From assembly GCF_008386505.1 (NCBI RefSeq), contig NZ_VUNZ01000001.1, positions 1,240,001 to 1,304,000 of the forward strand: a stretch of 64,000 nucleotides of DNA, read 5' to 3'. Position numbers and translations under genes: made by a program. Every line of letters starts with the position of its first letter. Within the stretch, counting starts at the first letter, position 1. This DNA is from Chryseobacterium sediminis (lineage in GTDB: Bacteria; Bacteroidota; Bacteroidia; Flavobacteriales; Weeksellaceae). The notes under the pieces were generated by a model. The model was given only the letters and a program-made list of their open reading frames with translations. It had not been told where the DNA came from and made no database searches. This document shows, one piece after another, positions 52,602 through 62,195 of this stretch.

Positions 52602-52636
52602 AACAGGCTGTCTCATTTCTGAAGCAGCCTGTTTTA
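52602..52636 (-). terminator. Terminator of the bacteriocin-like peptide gene
   Basis: AACAGGCTG pairs with CAGCCTGTT over a 14-base loop; the minus side continues TTTATTG. Confidence 0.65.
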
Positions 52637-52656
52637 CATTATTTTCATGAATCAGA

Positions 52657-52797
52657 TTAATCAATAAGTCCGCATGGTGATCCCACAGAAATACATTTTT
52701 TCACAAATGAACACCAGAAGTATCCTGGCAGACACATTGGAATACCTCCCTGAACTGTTTTTAATTCTCTTTTTGAAAGTTTTCTTAGATTTTTCAT
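52657..52797 (-). CDS. Bacteriocin-like peptide with GG leader
   Basis: A 46-residue peptide. The leader MKNLRKLSKRELKTVQGG has the double-glycine cleavage site at residues 17-18 and the LS.REL...GG pattern of Bacteroidota bacteriocin-like leaders. The predicted mature 28-residue peptide starts IPMCLPGYFW and has four Cys residues (22, 29, 35, 42), so two disulfides or other links are possible. It has its own terminator (52602-52636). No ABC exporter/peptidase gene is nearby, so export would need a machine encoded elsewhere. Antimicrobial function is not shown; signalling is another option. Confidence 0.8.
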   Translation of the reverse strand: MKNLRKLSKRELKTVQGGIPMCLPGYFWCSFVKKCISVGSPCGLID

Positions 52798-52991
52798 GAT
52801 AACATTTTTTGATTTTTTTCCTACTCTATATGCTTTTCGGATTACGCTTTAATTTGGTAATACAATATACATTTTTTTCGGATAAAAACATAACCTGTTC
52901 ATTTTATATAGTTTACAATAAAATTTGTTTGTTAACTTTGGATGGTCAACAATGCATGTTAATATAGTTTCTAAAACAAGGAAAATAAAAA

Positions 52992-53037
52992 CCTCTGCTA
53001 TTCATGGACACGAGCGATAAGCTCGCGCTAGCAGGGG
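52992..53037 (+). repeat. Hairpin CCTCTGCTA...TAGCAGGGG with inner CGAGC/GCTCG
   Basis: An outer 9-bp stem (one wobble) with an inner CGAGC-GATAA-GCTCG hairpin. It is a compact folded element in the 300-base space before the RHS cluster. It resembles an intergenic repeat I recall from related genomes (recall, not checked). The rest of 52798-53060 is A+T rich. Confidence 0.45.
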
Positions 53038-53061
53038 TACGAATAAAATCAGCAAAAATTA

Positions 53062-53093
53062 AGGCTGTCCAAACTTTTGGGACAGCCTCTTTT
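53062..53093 (-). terminator. Terminator of the RHS cluster
   Basis: AGGCTGTCC pairs with GGACAGCCT over a 9-base loop; on the minus strand it runs into TTAATTTTTG. It closes the cluster read from the T9SS protein to the lipoprotein. Confidence 0.75.
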
Positions 53094-53096
53094 AAG

Positions 53097-53438
53097 TTAG
53101 TTTTTTAATTGGATATTGCTACACTTATTTTTTTCATACCAATCCATCCATCCTTTTCTATCTTTTTCATATGCTCCGTAAGGGTATGTTCTACTATAAT
53201 TCAATGCACTCTCATATGATACATGTGAATAAATCGAAATGAATTTAAGAGACTTATGAAAACTTTCATTTTGATTTTTGGTAATTAAGCTATCAACAAT
53301 ATTTATATTTTTGTAAAACTCATATTTAAATTTCTTATTTTCTATACACTTTGAAGATCCTTTCGATAAAATTTCTTTTTTTGTTATAGAACATGAAAAA
53401 AAGAACATTACAAAAATAATATTTAATATATTTTTCAT
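53097..53438 (-). CDS. Small lipoprotein after the RHS toxin gene, candidate immunity protein
   Basis: A 113-residue predicted lipoprotein: MKNILNIIFVMFFFSC with lipobox FFSC. The mature part is Lys/Asn-rich and helical (YKNINIVDSLITKNQNESFHKSLKFISIYS...). It starts 2 bases after the RHS gene stop. Position and size suit an immunity protein for the toxin tip, but an envelope location would only fit if the toxin acts outside the cytoplasm; this is inference. No family is recognised. Confidence 0.7.
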   Translation of the reverse strand: MKNILNIIFVMFFFSCSITKKEILSKGSSKCIENKKFKYEFYKNINIVDSLITKNQNESFHKSLKFISIYSHVSYESALNYSRTYPYGAYEKDRKGWMDWYEKNKCSNIQLKN

Positions 53439-53440
53439 AG

Positions 53441-56400
53441 TTATGGTATAGGTTTTTTATTAACATTAATTCCACCTGTTGCTGTAGTTGTCAAAGTTTG
53501 TTCTGTTACATTGTTTTTACTATCAATAAATCTATCCGCCCCACCTGTGGTATTTTCCATTCTTGTATTACCATTGGCTTTGTTTTCTGCTGTTTTGGCT
53601 ACATTATGGGATGCTTCATAATCTACAGCTGTACTACCAGAGATTTTCCCTAAATCTCCTGACTTTAGACCTAATTTAGCTTTTTCATGTTGTTCAACTG
53701 TTGAATGAATTAAAGCTCCAGCACTTGTTGCTCCACCACTTCCTGCTTTGTCAAATTCTGCAATGTCTGCAATGTCAATTTTGTTAGTAACCCAACTGTC
53801 AACAATAGTATTCACATCATTTTCAACCACTTCTTGTTTAACTACTTCACTACTATTTACAACGGCTGAATACTCTTGATAAAATGCTTTTTGTTCCGAA
53901 GTCATTTCTATACCAAGACTCGCCATACCTGTTGAAACAAGACTAATTTTTCCTGAACTATCTATATTCACACTATAAAAACCTCCAGTTCCTTTAGATA
54001 CTTCATTTTTATATTTCTCGATTGCAGTTGCACTTCCTGTAATAATGATATCAGTAACTCCACGACCATCAGGATCAATAAACCTAATAGGATTATTTAC
54101 AGTATAAGCATAAGGTGACCATCTTCTGTATTGTTCTGCCAACGGATCTATCACTCCCCATCTTCCAAGCTCCGGCATATAGAACCTAGCCCCATAATCA
54201 TACATCCCCGTCTCCTGCAGTTCTTTGCCGTTGTACTTGTACTTATATGCAGGGTTTCCTGTTAATACATTATACCCTTCATGTTTTAATCCAAACGGGT
54301 AATAATTACTTTCTTCAATGATCTCTGTGCCTGCTCCATTCTTGGCATAACTCAACCTTACATTTCCAAGATGATCAGTATAGTTGTACACATACTTTCC
54401 GGTTTCAACATTAAAATATCCTCCTGCGGTTGGAAAGAATTTCAATATTGAATCAATATATTGAAAGCCATCCAGATAATCTGTCGTTTCCGTTCCAAAA
54501 ACCTTTCTTACTTTCACTCCGTCTGCTCTGTAAATATAGTCTGTTACTTTGGAGTTTTGGGTAATCTTTCCCGGCAAATTTAGATAATTATATTTTATTT
54601 CACTGATATCTTTATCCTTATGATTAATCATATTGCCATTCTCGTCATAATCTATCTGTTTTCCTCCTGTAGGATATCCATTAAAATTCTGTGTGAGATC
54701 AGAAGCGGAAATTAGTCTGTTTCCGGAATAAGTATAATAAATATTGTCTATATATTCTGGGGTATTATTACTTCCTTTCATATTTCTCTGAAGTCTGGTA
54801 ATATTTCCGTTAGAATCATACGCTATTTCTTCATTGTAAAAATGATTAATAGGGACAGAACTTGTAGGCTCCTGATAGTAACCCGCGGTAAGCCTGTTTA
54901 AAGGATCGTAAGCATAAATATATCTTTTCAAAATGTCATCCATAGACGTTTTCCAGTCTACTTCAGAGATATTACCATTGAACTTTCTATAGGATGAATT
55001 AACTGAATTCTGATATCTTATTTCATATCCAAATAGTTTTCCATTCAAAGCTGCAGGATCATTGATCTGGGTCATCCAACCCCTGATATTATACTTATAA
55101 TCTATCTGCTGAAGTGGAGAAGAAACTGTTGTTCCTCCTACTTTCTTAGATTCCAGCTGGGAAATTTCATTATATTTATTCTGAGCCAGATATTCAACAG
55201 GGTTGCTGCCTATTTGATGGGTATGGGTCAGAAGTCTGTTCTGGGAATCATAGGTGAATTTTTCTACAATGATCTTTTCAGGATCTGTACCAAGCCTTCT
55301 GTGATAGGTATTGGTCTGAAGAATAACTCCTGTAAAGTCAAGTTTATTATTTACCACAGTATAGCCTCCCAAATAGTTGTTGCTTCTTGATCCGAAGGTT
55401 CTTCCTTTCGTATCATACCAGACAAAGTTACGAGTCCATCTGTCATCTTCTATATTTTTGATATAGGACGCAGTAAGAAGTCCCTTGGTGGTTTGTGCGT
55501 TTGCAGGATTGTCCGTAAGAAGAGGCTGGGCAAAGACATTGGTAACCCCAGGAGAGCCTTGGGGATAAGTATCATAATAATTAACTGTTAATAGTGTAGT
55601 GACAGAACCTGGATAGCTGGCAGAACCACTATCATAATATACCCCCATTCCACTGTTGGTGAATCCTACCGTAGAGGATCTGGTTACATTATTACTGCCT
55701 TTAGCATCTGCTAATGTTTGTTCTGCTCCTCTTCCTGCTGTTCCATACGTCTGGGAACTGGTATATATTCCAGTATAGGCGGTTCTTCCAAATTGGTCAT
55801 ATTTGGTAAAAAGCCACTGTTTTAAAGCGCCCATAACAGCATCCTGGGTCATAATCAGCCTGTCCTGTTTGTCATATACCATATATTCCCAGCCTTTGCC
55901 CGGAATTTTCTTTTCCACCAGGCGGCTTCTCCCGTCATATTTATACTGATAACATAAATCATTAAGTACAGTATTGGGATCTGTTGCTGCAGAAGCTTTG
56001 GGAGGGATCACATAAGCCAGCTGGTTATAATCATTGTAAACATAGTAGGTATCTGCATTTTCTGAGGCACTGATTACTTTTCTGACCAATACAACCTGTC
56101 CTTGTCCGTTTTTGAACTCTATGGTTTGGTTTCCATCTTCGTCGGTAACCGTATTTTTATATAATTGCCCCGTTCCATAAGAGCCTGATAATGTAAGACT
56201 GGAGGTAAAAGTGGTATAGTTAAAAGTGGCTATGTACTTTTTAACATCGCCATCTGCATTGGCATCATATCCAAATTGTACAGGCTTTGTACTCCATGCT
56301 GTACCCACCTGAACCTGCTGCTGAATCCTGTCTAATGGTGAATTTTCCAGAATCTTCTCTGAATAAATCTTCTCTGATCCATAAGGTGTACTACTCACAT

Positions 56401-56719
56401 TTGATAAGGGGTCAGGAGTAATGGCTCCGTTCAGTGTTCCTCCCTGGGGTACAGGAAGATAGTCCTGAACCTGCCTCCCAAACTGATCATATTTAATAGG
56501 AGTAACAATATCCCGTCCTAATGGAGAGGCTTTTACATTGACAATTTGTTTGGGTCTTCCCAGCCCGTCAAAATACTGAACCGTTTCGGAACTTCTCACA
56601 TTAGCTAACGTAGGATCGGACAAATAGGTCTTTGAATACACATAGTTTTCTGTATTGGAAAGCTGTGCCTGGACAGTTCCTCCGATAAGAATCCCTATAG
56701 GAATTATAAGTTTTTTCAT
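53441..56719 (-). CDS. RHS-repeat protein with variable C-terminal toxin-like domain
   Basis: A 1092-residue secreted protein (signal MKKLIIPIGILIGGTVQAQ). YD/RHS repeats run through it (FDGLGRPKQIV, YDQFGRQVQDYL, YDKQDRLIMTQD, YDSNGNITRLQR). The conserved RHS core is DHLGNVRLSY...ESNYYPFG...YKYKYNGKELQETGMYDYGARFYMPELGRWGVIDPLAE...YAYTVNNPIRFIDPDG near residues 790-885. The last ~204 residues after DPDG differ in style, as in polymorphic toxins. They contain HSTVEQH (H1005, E1009) and ASHNVAKTAENKANG (H1038, E1045), an H-x3-E and H-x6-E pattern that may mark a metal-dependent domain. The neighbouring lipoprotein is a possible immunity factor. Confidence 0.85.
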   Translation of the reverse strand: MKKLIIPIGILIGGTVQAQLSNTENYVYSKTYLSDPTLANVRSSETVQYFDGLGRPKQIVNVKASPLGRDIVTPIKYDQFGRQVQDYLPVPQGGTLNGAITPDPLSNVSSTPYGSEKIYSEKILENSPLDRIQQQVQVGTAWSTKPVQFGYDANADGDVKKYIATFNYTTFTSSLTLSGSYGTGQLYKNTVTDEDGNQTIEFKNGQGQVVLVRKVISASENADTYYVYNDYNQLAYVIPPKASAATDPNTVLNDLCYQYKYDGRSRLVEKKIPGKGWEYMVYDKQDRLIMTQDAVMGALKQWLFTKYDQFGRTAYTGIYTSSQTYGTAGRGAEQTLADAKGSNNVTRSSTVGFTNSGMGVYYDSGSASYPGSVTTLLTVNYYDTYPQGSPGVTNVFAQPLLTDNPANAQTTKGLLTASYIKNIEDDRWTRNFVWYDTKGRTFGSRSNNYLGGYTVVNNKLDFTGVILQTNTYHRRLGTDPEKIIVEKFTYDSQNRLLTHTHQIGSNPVEYLAQNKYNEISQLESKKVGGTTVSSPLQQIDYKYNIRGWMTQINDPAALNGKLFGYEIRYQNSVNSSYRKFNGNISEVDWKTSMDDILKRYIYAYDPLNRLTAGYYQEPTSSVPINHFYNEEIAYDSNGNITRLQRNMKGSNNTPEYIDNIYYTYSGNRLISASDLTQNFNGYPTGGKQIDYDENGNMINHKDKDISEIKYNYLNLPGKITQNSKVTDYIYRADGVKVRKVFGTETTDYLDGFQYIDSILKFFPTAGGYFNVETGKYVYNYTDHLGNVRLSYAKNGAGTEIIEESNYYPFGLKHEGYNVLTGNPAYKYKYNGKELQETGMYDYGARFYMPELGRWGVIDPLAEQYRRWSPYAYTVNNPIRFIDPDGRGVTDIIITGSATAIEKYKNEVSKGTGGFYSVNIDSSGKISLVSTGMASLGIEMTSEQKAFYQEYSAVVNSSEVVKQEVVENDVNTIVDSWVTNKIDIADIAEFDKAGSGGATSAGALIHSTVEQHEKAKLGLKSGDLGKISGSTAVDYEASHNVAKTAENKANGNTRMENTTGGADRFIDSKNNVTEQTLTTTATGGINVNKKPIP

Positions 56720-56728
56720 GATTGTGTT

Positions 56729-59700
56729 TTAGTTTTTATAATTGTATTTGAATTCTTTTACCGTTTTATAGATCATATTCCCACTGCTGTCTTTTTCCTG
56801 CTGACGGATTTCTTTCAATCGGTTAGCACTATCATAAATATAATATTCACTGATTCCGGATGGCGGTGTGATACTTCTTACTCCTACTAAAGGATCATAC
56901 GTATAGGTAGTAATCTGATAACCGGATAAGGAAGTATTAGCTCTGAATGAACTTAATGCAGATAAAAACGCCGCCTCATCATTACCCGAAGCTGCTGAAG
57001 CATCAGTATTGGAAGCATTAACAACAGAATCAATTAAAGACTGCTGAATATCTGATAATTTCGCTCCTTCTATCTTTGCAATAGGCTGAGTCTCGTTATA
57101 TCCCCAGATAATTACTGTTGAAATACCATTTCTAGTGGTGAACTGCTGCAGGTTCCCTTTGGAATCATATTGATCATAATTAACTTCCGTAGAAGAAACA
57201 TTTTGCAAATCTGTAGACACAACAGAGCTTGGAAATAAGTTCAATGGGTTATCGTATTTTGTTTCTGTTTTAGAAAGTGTTTTAGCGGCTGCTCCAATAG
57301 TTTGTGTTGTTTCGGTTTCTAAAGGAATACCAATCATATTGGCATTGATCAGACGTTGATTTCCTTTTTCATGAGCATATTTAAAAGTAGTATTAGACAG
57401 TGAATTGTCAGGAAAAGTAGTTTTTTGAGAAGTCAGCTGGTAATGAGAAGTACTGTTATACAAATATTCTGTCGTAGTTGTAAGTTTTTTGTAAGGAGTA
57501 TCATCTTGTATATCTACAGGTACGTTTTCATAATATTCGGTACTTTTTGTATTGGAAAGAATCGAATAATAACTTTCTTTGGGTAATGAGACCATACTAT
57601 AATTAGAAATAATTGTCTCCAGCGGTAAGTTTACATGAGAAGAAAATAGAGCATATGCTTCTTTACCTCGTAAATCATAAACAGTTTTTAAGGTTTTTAA
57701 GTCATAATTATTTGATGTTTTACTTTTAAGAAATAACTGTCCTGATGCTGATTTAGAAAAAACTCTATTTTCAAGAAGTTTTCCATTAAAATCATCATAA
57801 GAAAAACTTTTGTCCATTGAACTTACTGTATTTGAAACTACACTTCCTAAATAACCGTCAGAACCAAAAAAATTCTGATAGCTTCCATCAAAGACTGGCA
57901 TTAAAGGTGTTCTAATAATGAACTGGTCTTGTTGATACCCGTTACTAAATATTTTTTGTTCTCCACCCTTTTCAAAATTATCACCTCCATAGCTAATGGT
58001 AACGTTAGGATATGACGGATACATAAAGTAATCAGAAAATGGACCTATAAGTTCTGATGATTCAAAATCGTGATTATATGCTAAAGGCACAAGAACCATC
58101 CCCCCTGTACACCCTTCTACAGTATATTGAGATGTGGTATAACTCGTCGGATAAAGAGAGATCGGTATAATATTCATATTGTTGATATCCTTGAATAAGG
58201 AGTAATGTATTCTTTTAATATTGGTAATGGTATTATTTTCATCAACGTCATAAGTTTTTTTTAGTCTCAACCCTGCTATATTCTGACTACCATAGCCGCT
58301 TTTATAAGAAACCATAAAAGTACCCCCGTAATTAACATTAGGTTTTGGCACTAATGATAATTTCAAAATATAACTCTTACTTGGATCAGTGGTAAAAGTA
58401 AAACTTTTGTTTTTTGTTCTGGAACCATTGTCTATATCTGCTTGTGTAGTTTTGGGTAAATTAATGACTTCATTCAAGAGTACATTGCCTGTAACCTCAT
58501 CCAGAATTTTTAAATTAACTTCCAACATTGTGGTTATAGAAGTAATTTCATTTTGTGTAATCACCAGATCAAAGGCCAATTGATTATCAATAATAGCACT
58601 TCCATCTAATGTTGTCGTACTTTCTGTTATGGGAACATCATAAGGATTGCTACGAACTTCACCATTTTTATTTTGTAAAAGAGCATATTTTTGTGGTCTG
58701 GCTTCATAATCAAAAAAAGTAGTGCCTTTAGTTGGATATGTAATAGAGGACAATGTTCCTTTTTTTGCCGATGAAAAATCAGAAGTTCTATCAGCATAGT
58801 TGTATAAATCACCAATAGCATAAGGAAAATTAGGGAGTCCCAACAATCTTAAATTCGGGATTAGTGTGGAGTTAACTTTATTATTAAAGTACCCGAATAC
58901 ATCAGCACTAAAGCTGTATTTATCAGGTAGCCCCGTAGGATCATCATAGGAGAATGAATATTCATTATCAAATACAGCGTTCTCCCCTTGATAATTATAT
59001 TTCTTTATTTTTGTTAGAAAAAATCGTTCAAGAACAGTGGGGTTTAATGTGGAATATTGATCGAGGTATTCAAAACTTATTTGCTGGTATTTTTTATTTG
59101 AAAAACTATTAACGATATCAATTGAGGAGATTTTATTATAATAAATACCATTCACGTTATTATAATTAAAATTTATTGTTTTTTCTTTTCCTATTATTTT
59201 TACTAATACTCTTGCATCCTGAATTTTTAGAATATTACTTTCTTTTATATAAGCTGGAACAGCAGCTGTTCCGGACCCCTGACAAACGGTACCATTTAAT
59301 TCCTGAGATCTAAGTACTTTTCTTTCCGTTATTGAATTTAAAAATGACTTTGCACCTATATTCTGATATTCAAAAGTAATTTCATTATTTCCAACATTAG
59401 TAATTTTCGTTAAATAAAAGCTTGTGTATCCTGAATAAATAGGAGCATCACGAATCCAGGTTTTTTCAATGGCTGTGCTTCCTCCAAAATAATATTTAAT
59501 ACCATCATTAGTGGTTAGCATAAATTGATGGGTCGTTTTAAAATCACCAATAGTTTCAATTTTGAATTGATGACTGTCTGTAGTTAAAACCGGATTTAAA
59601 TTCTTATCTAAATAAAATTTTCCTGACAACCCATTTACCGAAATACTAAATATATCTATTTCATTATCATAAGAATCGTCTGTAAAATATGATTTCACCA

Positions 59701-60151
59701 ATAATGAATTATTAGATCCATCCGGGATATTAACTAAACTCTCTATCTCCGATGAAGTATTAAATATTAATCTATTAGATGGGACTTGCATTTCGTCAGG
59801 AAGGTCATTAATTGTCCTTGTTATAACACCTCCCGCATCTAAAAACCAGCTTACTCCAACATTATTGGGCAAATCATTTACTTTTACACCCAATTTTGAG
59901 TAATTTAATTCAACTTTATTGAATATATTTTTTTCCTTTATTTCAGCGATAGGAATATTAATCTGAGCCATTCCTTTATATTCATTTAATGGCTGATTCC
60001 CATATCGTGTCATTTCTTCCGCTTGTGGAGTGGGTGGTACTACATTGGTAGATTTACTTATATTATTTTGTTCACCTGTCCTATTTTGTTGTGCATTCAT
60101 ATATAGAGCTGCAATGCAAAATAATAAAGTGAAAATTTTACTATTTATCAT
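56729..60151 (-). CDS. Large secreted YD-repeat partner protein
   Basis: A 1140-residue protein with a signal peptide (MINSKIFTLLFCIAALYMNAQQ). The body is mainly beta-strand, with extended surface-type repeats. YD-like repeats appear near the C terminus (LTTTTEYLYNSTSHYQLTSQKTTFP, VYDLRGKEAYALFSSH, YYIYDSANRLKEIRQQEKDSSGNMIYKTVKEFKYNYKN), joining in style with the RHS protein that starts 10 bases downstream. In this phylum such a protein commonly precedes the RHS-core protein and may build part of the shell or scaffold. No catalytic motif is visible. Confidence 0.82.
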   Translation of the reverse strand: MINSKIFTLLFCIAALYMNAQQNRTGEQNNISKSTNVVPPTPQAEEMTRYGNQPLNEYKGMAQINIPIAEIKEKNIFNKVELNYSKLGVKVNDLPNNVGVSWFLDAGGVITRTINDLPDEMQVPSNRLIFNTSSEIESLVNIPDGSNNSLLVKSYFTDDSYDNEIDIFSISVNGLSGKFYLDKNLNPVLTTDSHQFKIETIGDFKTTHQFMLTTNDGIKYYFGGSTAIEKTWIRDAPIYSGYTSFYLTKITNVGNNEITFEYQNIGAKSFLNSITERKVLRSQELNGTVCQGSGTAAVPAYIKESNILKIQDARVLVKIIGKEKTINFNYNNVNGIYYNKISSIDIVNSFSNKKYQQISFEYLDQYSTLNPTVLERFFLTKIKKYNYQGENAVFDNEYSFSYDDPTGLPDKYSFSADVFGYFNNKVNSTLIPNLRLLGLPNFPYAIGDLYNYADRTSDFSSAKKGTLSSITYPTKGTTFFDYEARPQKYALLQNKNGEVRSNPYDVPITESTTTLDGSAIIDNQLAFDLVITQNEITSITTMLEVNLKILDEVTGNVLLNEVINLPKTTQADIDNGSRTKNKSFTFTTDPSKSYILKLSLVPKPNVNYGGTFMVSYKSGYGSQNIAGLRLKKTYDVDENNTITNIKRIHYSLFKDINNMNIIPISLYPTSYTTSQYTVEGCTGGMVLVPLAYNHDFESSELIGPFSDYFMYPSYPNVTISYGGDNFEKGGEQKIFSNGYQQDQFIIRTPLMPVFDGSYQNFFGSDGYLGSVVSNTVSSMDKSFSYDDFNGKLLENRVFSKSASGQLFLKSKTSNNYDLKTLKTVYDLRGKEAYALFSSHVNLPLETIISNYSMVSLPKESYYSILSNTKSTEYYENVPVDIQDDTPYKKLTTTTEYLYNSTSHYQLTSQKTTFPDNSLSNTTFKYAHEKGNQRLINANMIGIPLETETTQTIGAAAKTLSKTETKYDNPLNLFPSSVVSTDLQNVSSTEVNYDQYDSKGNLQQFTTRNGISTVIIWGYNETQPIAKIEGAKLSDIQQSLIDSVVNASNTDASAASGNDEAAFLSALSSFRANTSLSGYQITTYTYDPLVGVRSITPPSGISEYYIYDSANRLKEIRQQEKDSSGNMIYKTVKEFKYNYKN

Positions 60152-60291
60152 TTTTAAAATTTTAATGTTTAATAATGGAGAAACAATTTTAGTTATTGGC
60201 TATTATATCTTAGAAGTCTCTCTCAGATATAATACAGACAAAAGCATAGAAAAATATTCTCCTTCCTATTATTTCGTTTTTAATGGTTATC

Positions 60292-61920
60292 TTACTTCTT
60301 TATCAATTTAGCATTCGCCGTTTTATTTGCATCCGTTTTTATCGTCACCAGATACGCTCCCTGAACCAAAGCCTGGGTATTGATCTTAGTTACTCTGTTC
60401 TTAGTTTTTATACTCTGAAGCTGTCTACCAGACATATCATACAACAGAATATCAGCATCTTTGAAATCAAAGCCAATTTCTACATAAGCATAATCTGAAA
60501 CTGGGTTTGGATAGATTTTGATATCATATTTTTCAATGAGCTGATCAACTTGTTTGTCTCCCAGTTTTACAATCTTCCAATTTTCTTTACCAAGCTCTTC
60601 TGCACTGGTTCCGGCAAGAATAATGGATCCGTCTCTGTTCAGTTTTAAATCTGAAAGTCTTTCTTCCTTCTTTCTGGATTCTCCTTTGACATGTTTTCTC
60701 CACTGTTCATTGCCGTTTTGGTCTAGATAAAGCATCCAGAAGGTCTCATCATCAGTCTGTATTCTTCCTTCTGCCTGAGTGTAACCTCCCAGCAATATTC
60801 CCTTGGAAGATTTGTCATCTGCGGAATGAAGAACACTCATACTCATCAGAATGTCTCTGTTTTTGAAATTGTAAGATTTCTGCCACTGCTCATCGCCTCT
60901 TTCATTTAAAGAAATCAACCAAAGGTCTGTCCCTTCTTCAATACCTACCGTTTTATTTCCTGATCTCTCCGATCTGGATTCTCCACCAATGATGAAACCT
61001 GTTGAAGTTAAAGCCAGAGTTCTGACATGATCATCACCTTTCCCTCCAAAGTTCTTTTCCCATTCTACTTTTCCGTTTTTGTCAAGTTTGACGATCCAGT
61101 AGTCGCCTTCACCGAAGTTTTCAGTTTGTTTCGAGTTTCGGAATACGGGATTTGAGTTTTGAAGGCTTGACACAGAACCCGCATCTCGCATCCCGGACCC
61201 CTTTTCAGATCCCGAAACACGAACCTCGGAACTTCTGGAATAAATTCCAAGCAATGCTCCGCCGTCCCTCGTTGGAATCATCTTCTCTACTTCATCCAAG
61301 CCTTTTCCACCTAAAATTAGTTGCGAAAGTTCTTTTCCGGATTTGTCTAACTTGGTAATTAATACATCTTTAGAACCATAGCCTTTTGAGGAATTCTGTA
61401 CATTTCCAGCTACAAAGAATCCTAAATCTGTTGTTTGAATAACCGCTCTGGCTTCTTCATCTGAAGAGCTTCCTAAAGTCTTTTGCCACAATTCATCACC
61501 AAATTCATTGATTCTGATCAGCCAGATATCTGACCCTCCTTTAGAGTCCTCTTTTTTATCTAATCCTTTTCCTGAATATGAGGTTCCGGCCAAAAGGAAT
61601 CCACCGTCCTGTGTGGTAACAGTAGCAGACAGGTAATCATGATTTTGTCCTGAGAAGTATCTCTCCCAGACTTCATTTCCCTGCTGGTTTAGTTTTACCA
61701 AATGGAAATCGTAACCGTTGTTTTGTTTACTTTCTGTAGGCTGCTGCTTATTGCTTTGAATAGAGCTTCCCGTGATTAAATATTGTTGATCGATTGTTGT
61801 AGTAACCTGGCTAAGAAAATCCTGGGTAGAGGATTTGATGTCTTTCTGCCATACCACCTCCTGAGCAGATATGCCCAAGACCGTGCATAAAGTAAATGCA
61901 CTGATATAGAATTTTTTCAT
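60292..61920 (-). CDS. T9SS type A sorting-domain secreted protein
   Basis: A 542-residue protein with signal peptide (MKKFYISAFTLCTVLGISAQ). The body is made of ~50-residue repeats of the form DGGFLLAGTSYSGKG...GSDIWLIRINEFGDELWQKTLGSSSDE, read as a beta-propeller-like array. The C terminus (IKIYPNPVSDYAYVEIG...DMSGRQLQSI...GAYLVTIKT..KLIKK) is the type A sorting signal for type IX secretion. An in-frame heptamer-repeat stretch (61119-61240) interrupts one repeat. It precedes the two RHS genes on the same strand by 140 bases and may share their export and promoter. Confidence 0.9.
   Translation of the reverse strand: MKKFYISAFTLCTVLGISAQEVVWQKDIKSSTQDFLSQVTTTIDQQYLITGSSIQSNKQQPTESKQNNGYDFHLVKLNQQGNEVWERYFSGQNHDYLSATVTTQDGGFLLAGTSYSGKGLDKKEDSKGGSDIWLIRINEFGDELWQKTLGSSSDEEARAVIQTTDLGFFVAGNVQNSSKGYGSKDVLITKLDKSGKELSQLILGGKGLDEVEKMIPTRDGGALLGIYSRSSEVRVSGSEKGSGMRDAGSVSSLQNSNPVFRNSKQTENFGEGDYWIVKLDKNGKVEWEKNFGGKGDDHVRTLALTSTGFIIGGESRSERSGNKTVGIEEGTDLWLISLNERGDEQWQKSYNFKNRDILMSMSVLHSADDKSSKGILLGGYTQAEGRIQTDDETFWMLYLDQNGNEQWRKHVKGESRKKEERLSDLKLNRDGSIILAGTSAEELGKENWKIVKLGDKQVDQLIEKYDIKIYPNPVSDYAYVEIGFDFKDADILLYDMSGRQLQSIKTKNRVTKINTQALVQGAYLVTIKTDANKTANAKLIKK
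61119..61240 (-). repeat. Period-7 tract inside the T9SS protein gene
   Basis: Successive 7-base words such as TCGAGTT, TCGGAAT, ACGGGAT, TTGAGTT, TTGAAGG and, further on, CGCATCT, CGCATCC, CGGACCC. They encode a ~35-residue Ser/Asn-rich stretch (SSEVRVSGSEKGSG...) that interrupts a normal repeat. 35 codons are 105 bases, a multiple of both 3 and 7, so the frame is kept. Confidence 0.65.
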
Positions 61921-61967
61921 TCCAATGTTGTTTTCTGAGTTAGTAATTAGTTTATTAAAAAACTACG

Positions 61968-61975
61968 CAAATTTA
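61968..61975 (-). promoter_or_regulatory. Promoter -7 box of the T9SS/RHS cluster
   Basis: TAAATTTG on the minus strand (TAnnTTTG), 47 bases before the T9SS protein ATG. Confidence 0.55.
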
Positions 61976-62153
61976 ACACTTTTTAAGACATAAAAATCCC
62001 AAAGAAGCGATTTAACATAAATCATACTATTTATTATTTGATTTGCTTATTTATATTTGACTTTATCTTATGATGACAAAAATATATACGCAGAACGACA
62101 AAACTTGTCGCATAAAAATCTATTTTGAAACTAATGAATATACAACACAAAAA

Positions 62154-62180
62154 AGCCACTCTCCCGAGTGGCTTCCTATT
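62154..62180 (-). terminator. Terminator of the second small secreted protein gene
   Basis: AGCCACTC pairs with GAGTGGCT over TCCC; the minus side runs into TTTTTTG. Nearly the same hairpin closes the neighbouring paralogue at 62685. Confidence 0.75.
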
Positions 62181-62195
62181 TTTTTGAATTTTATT

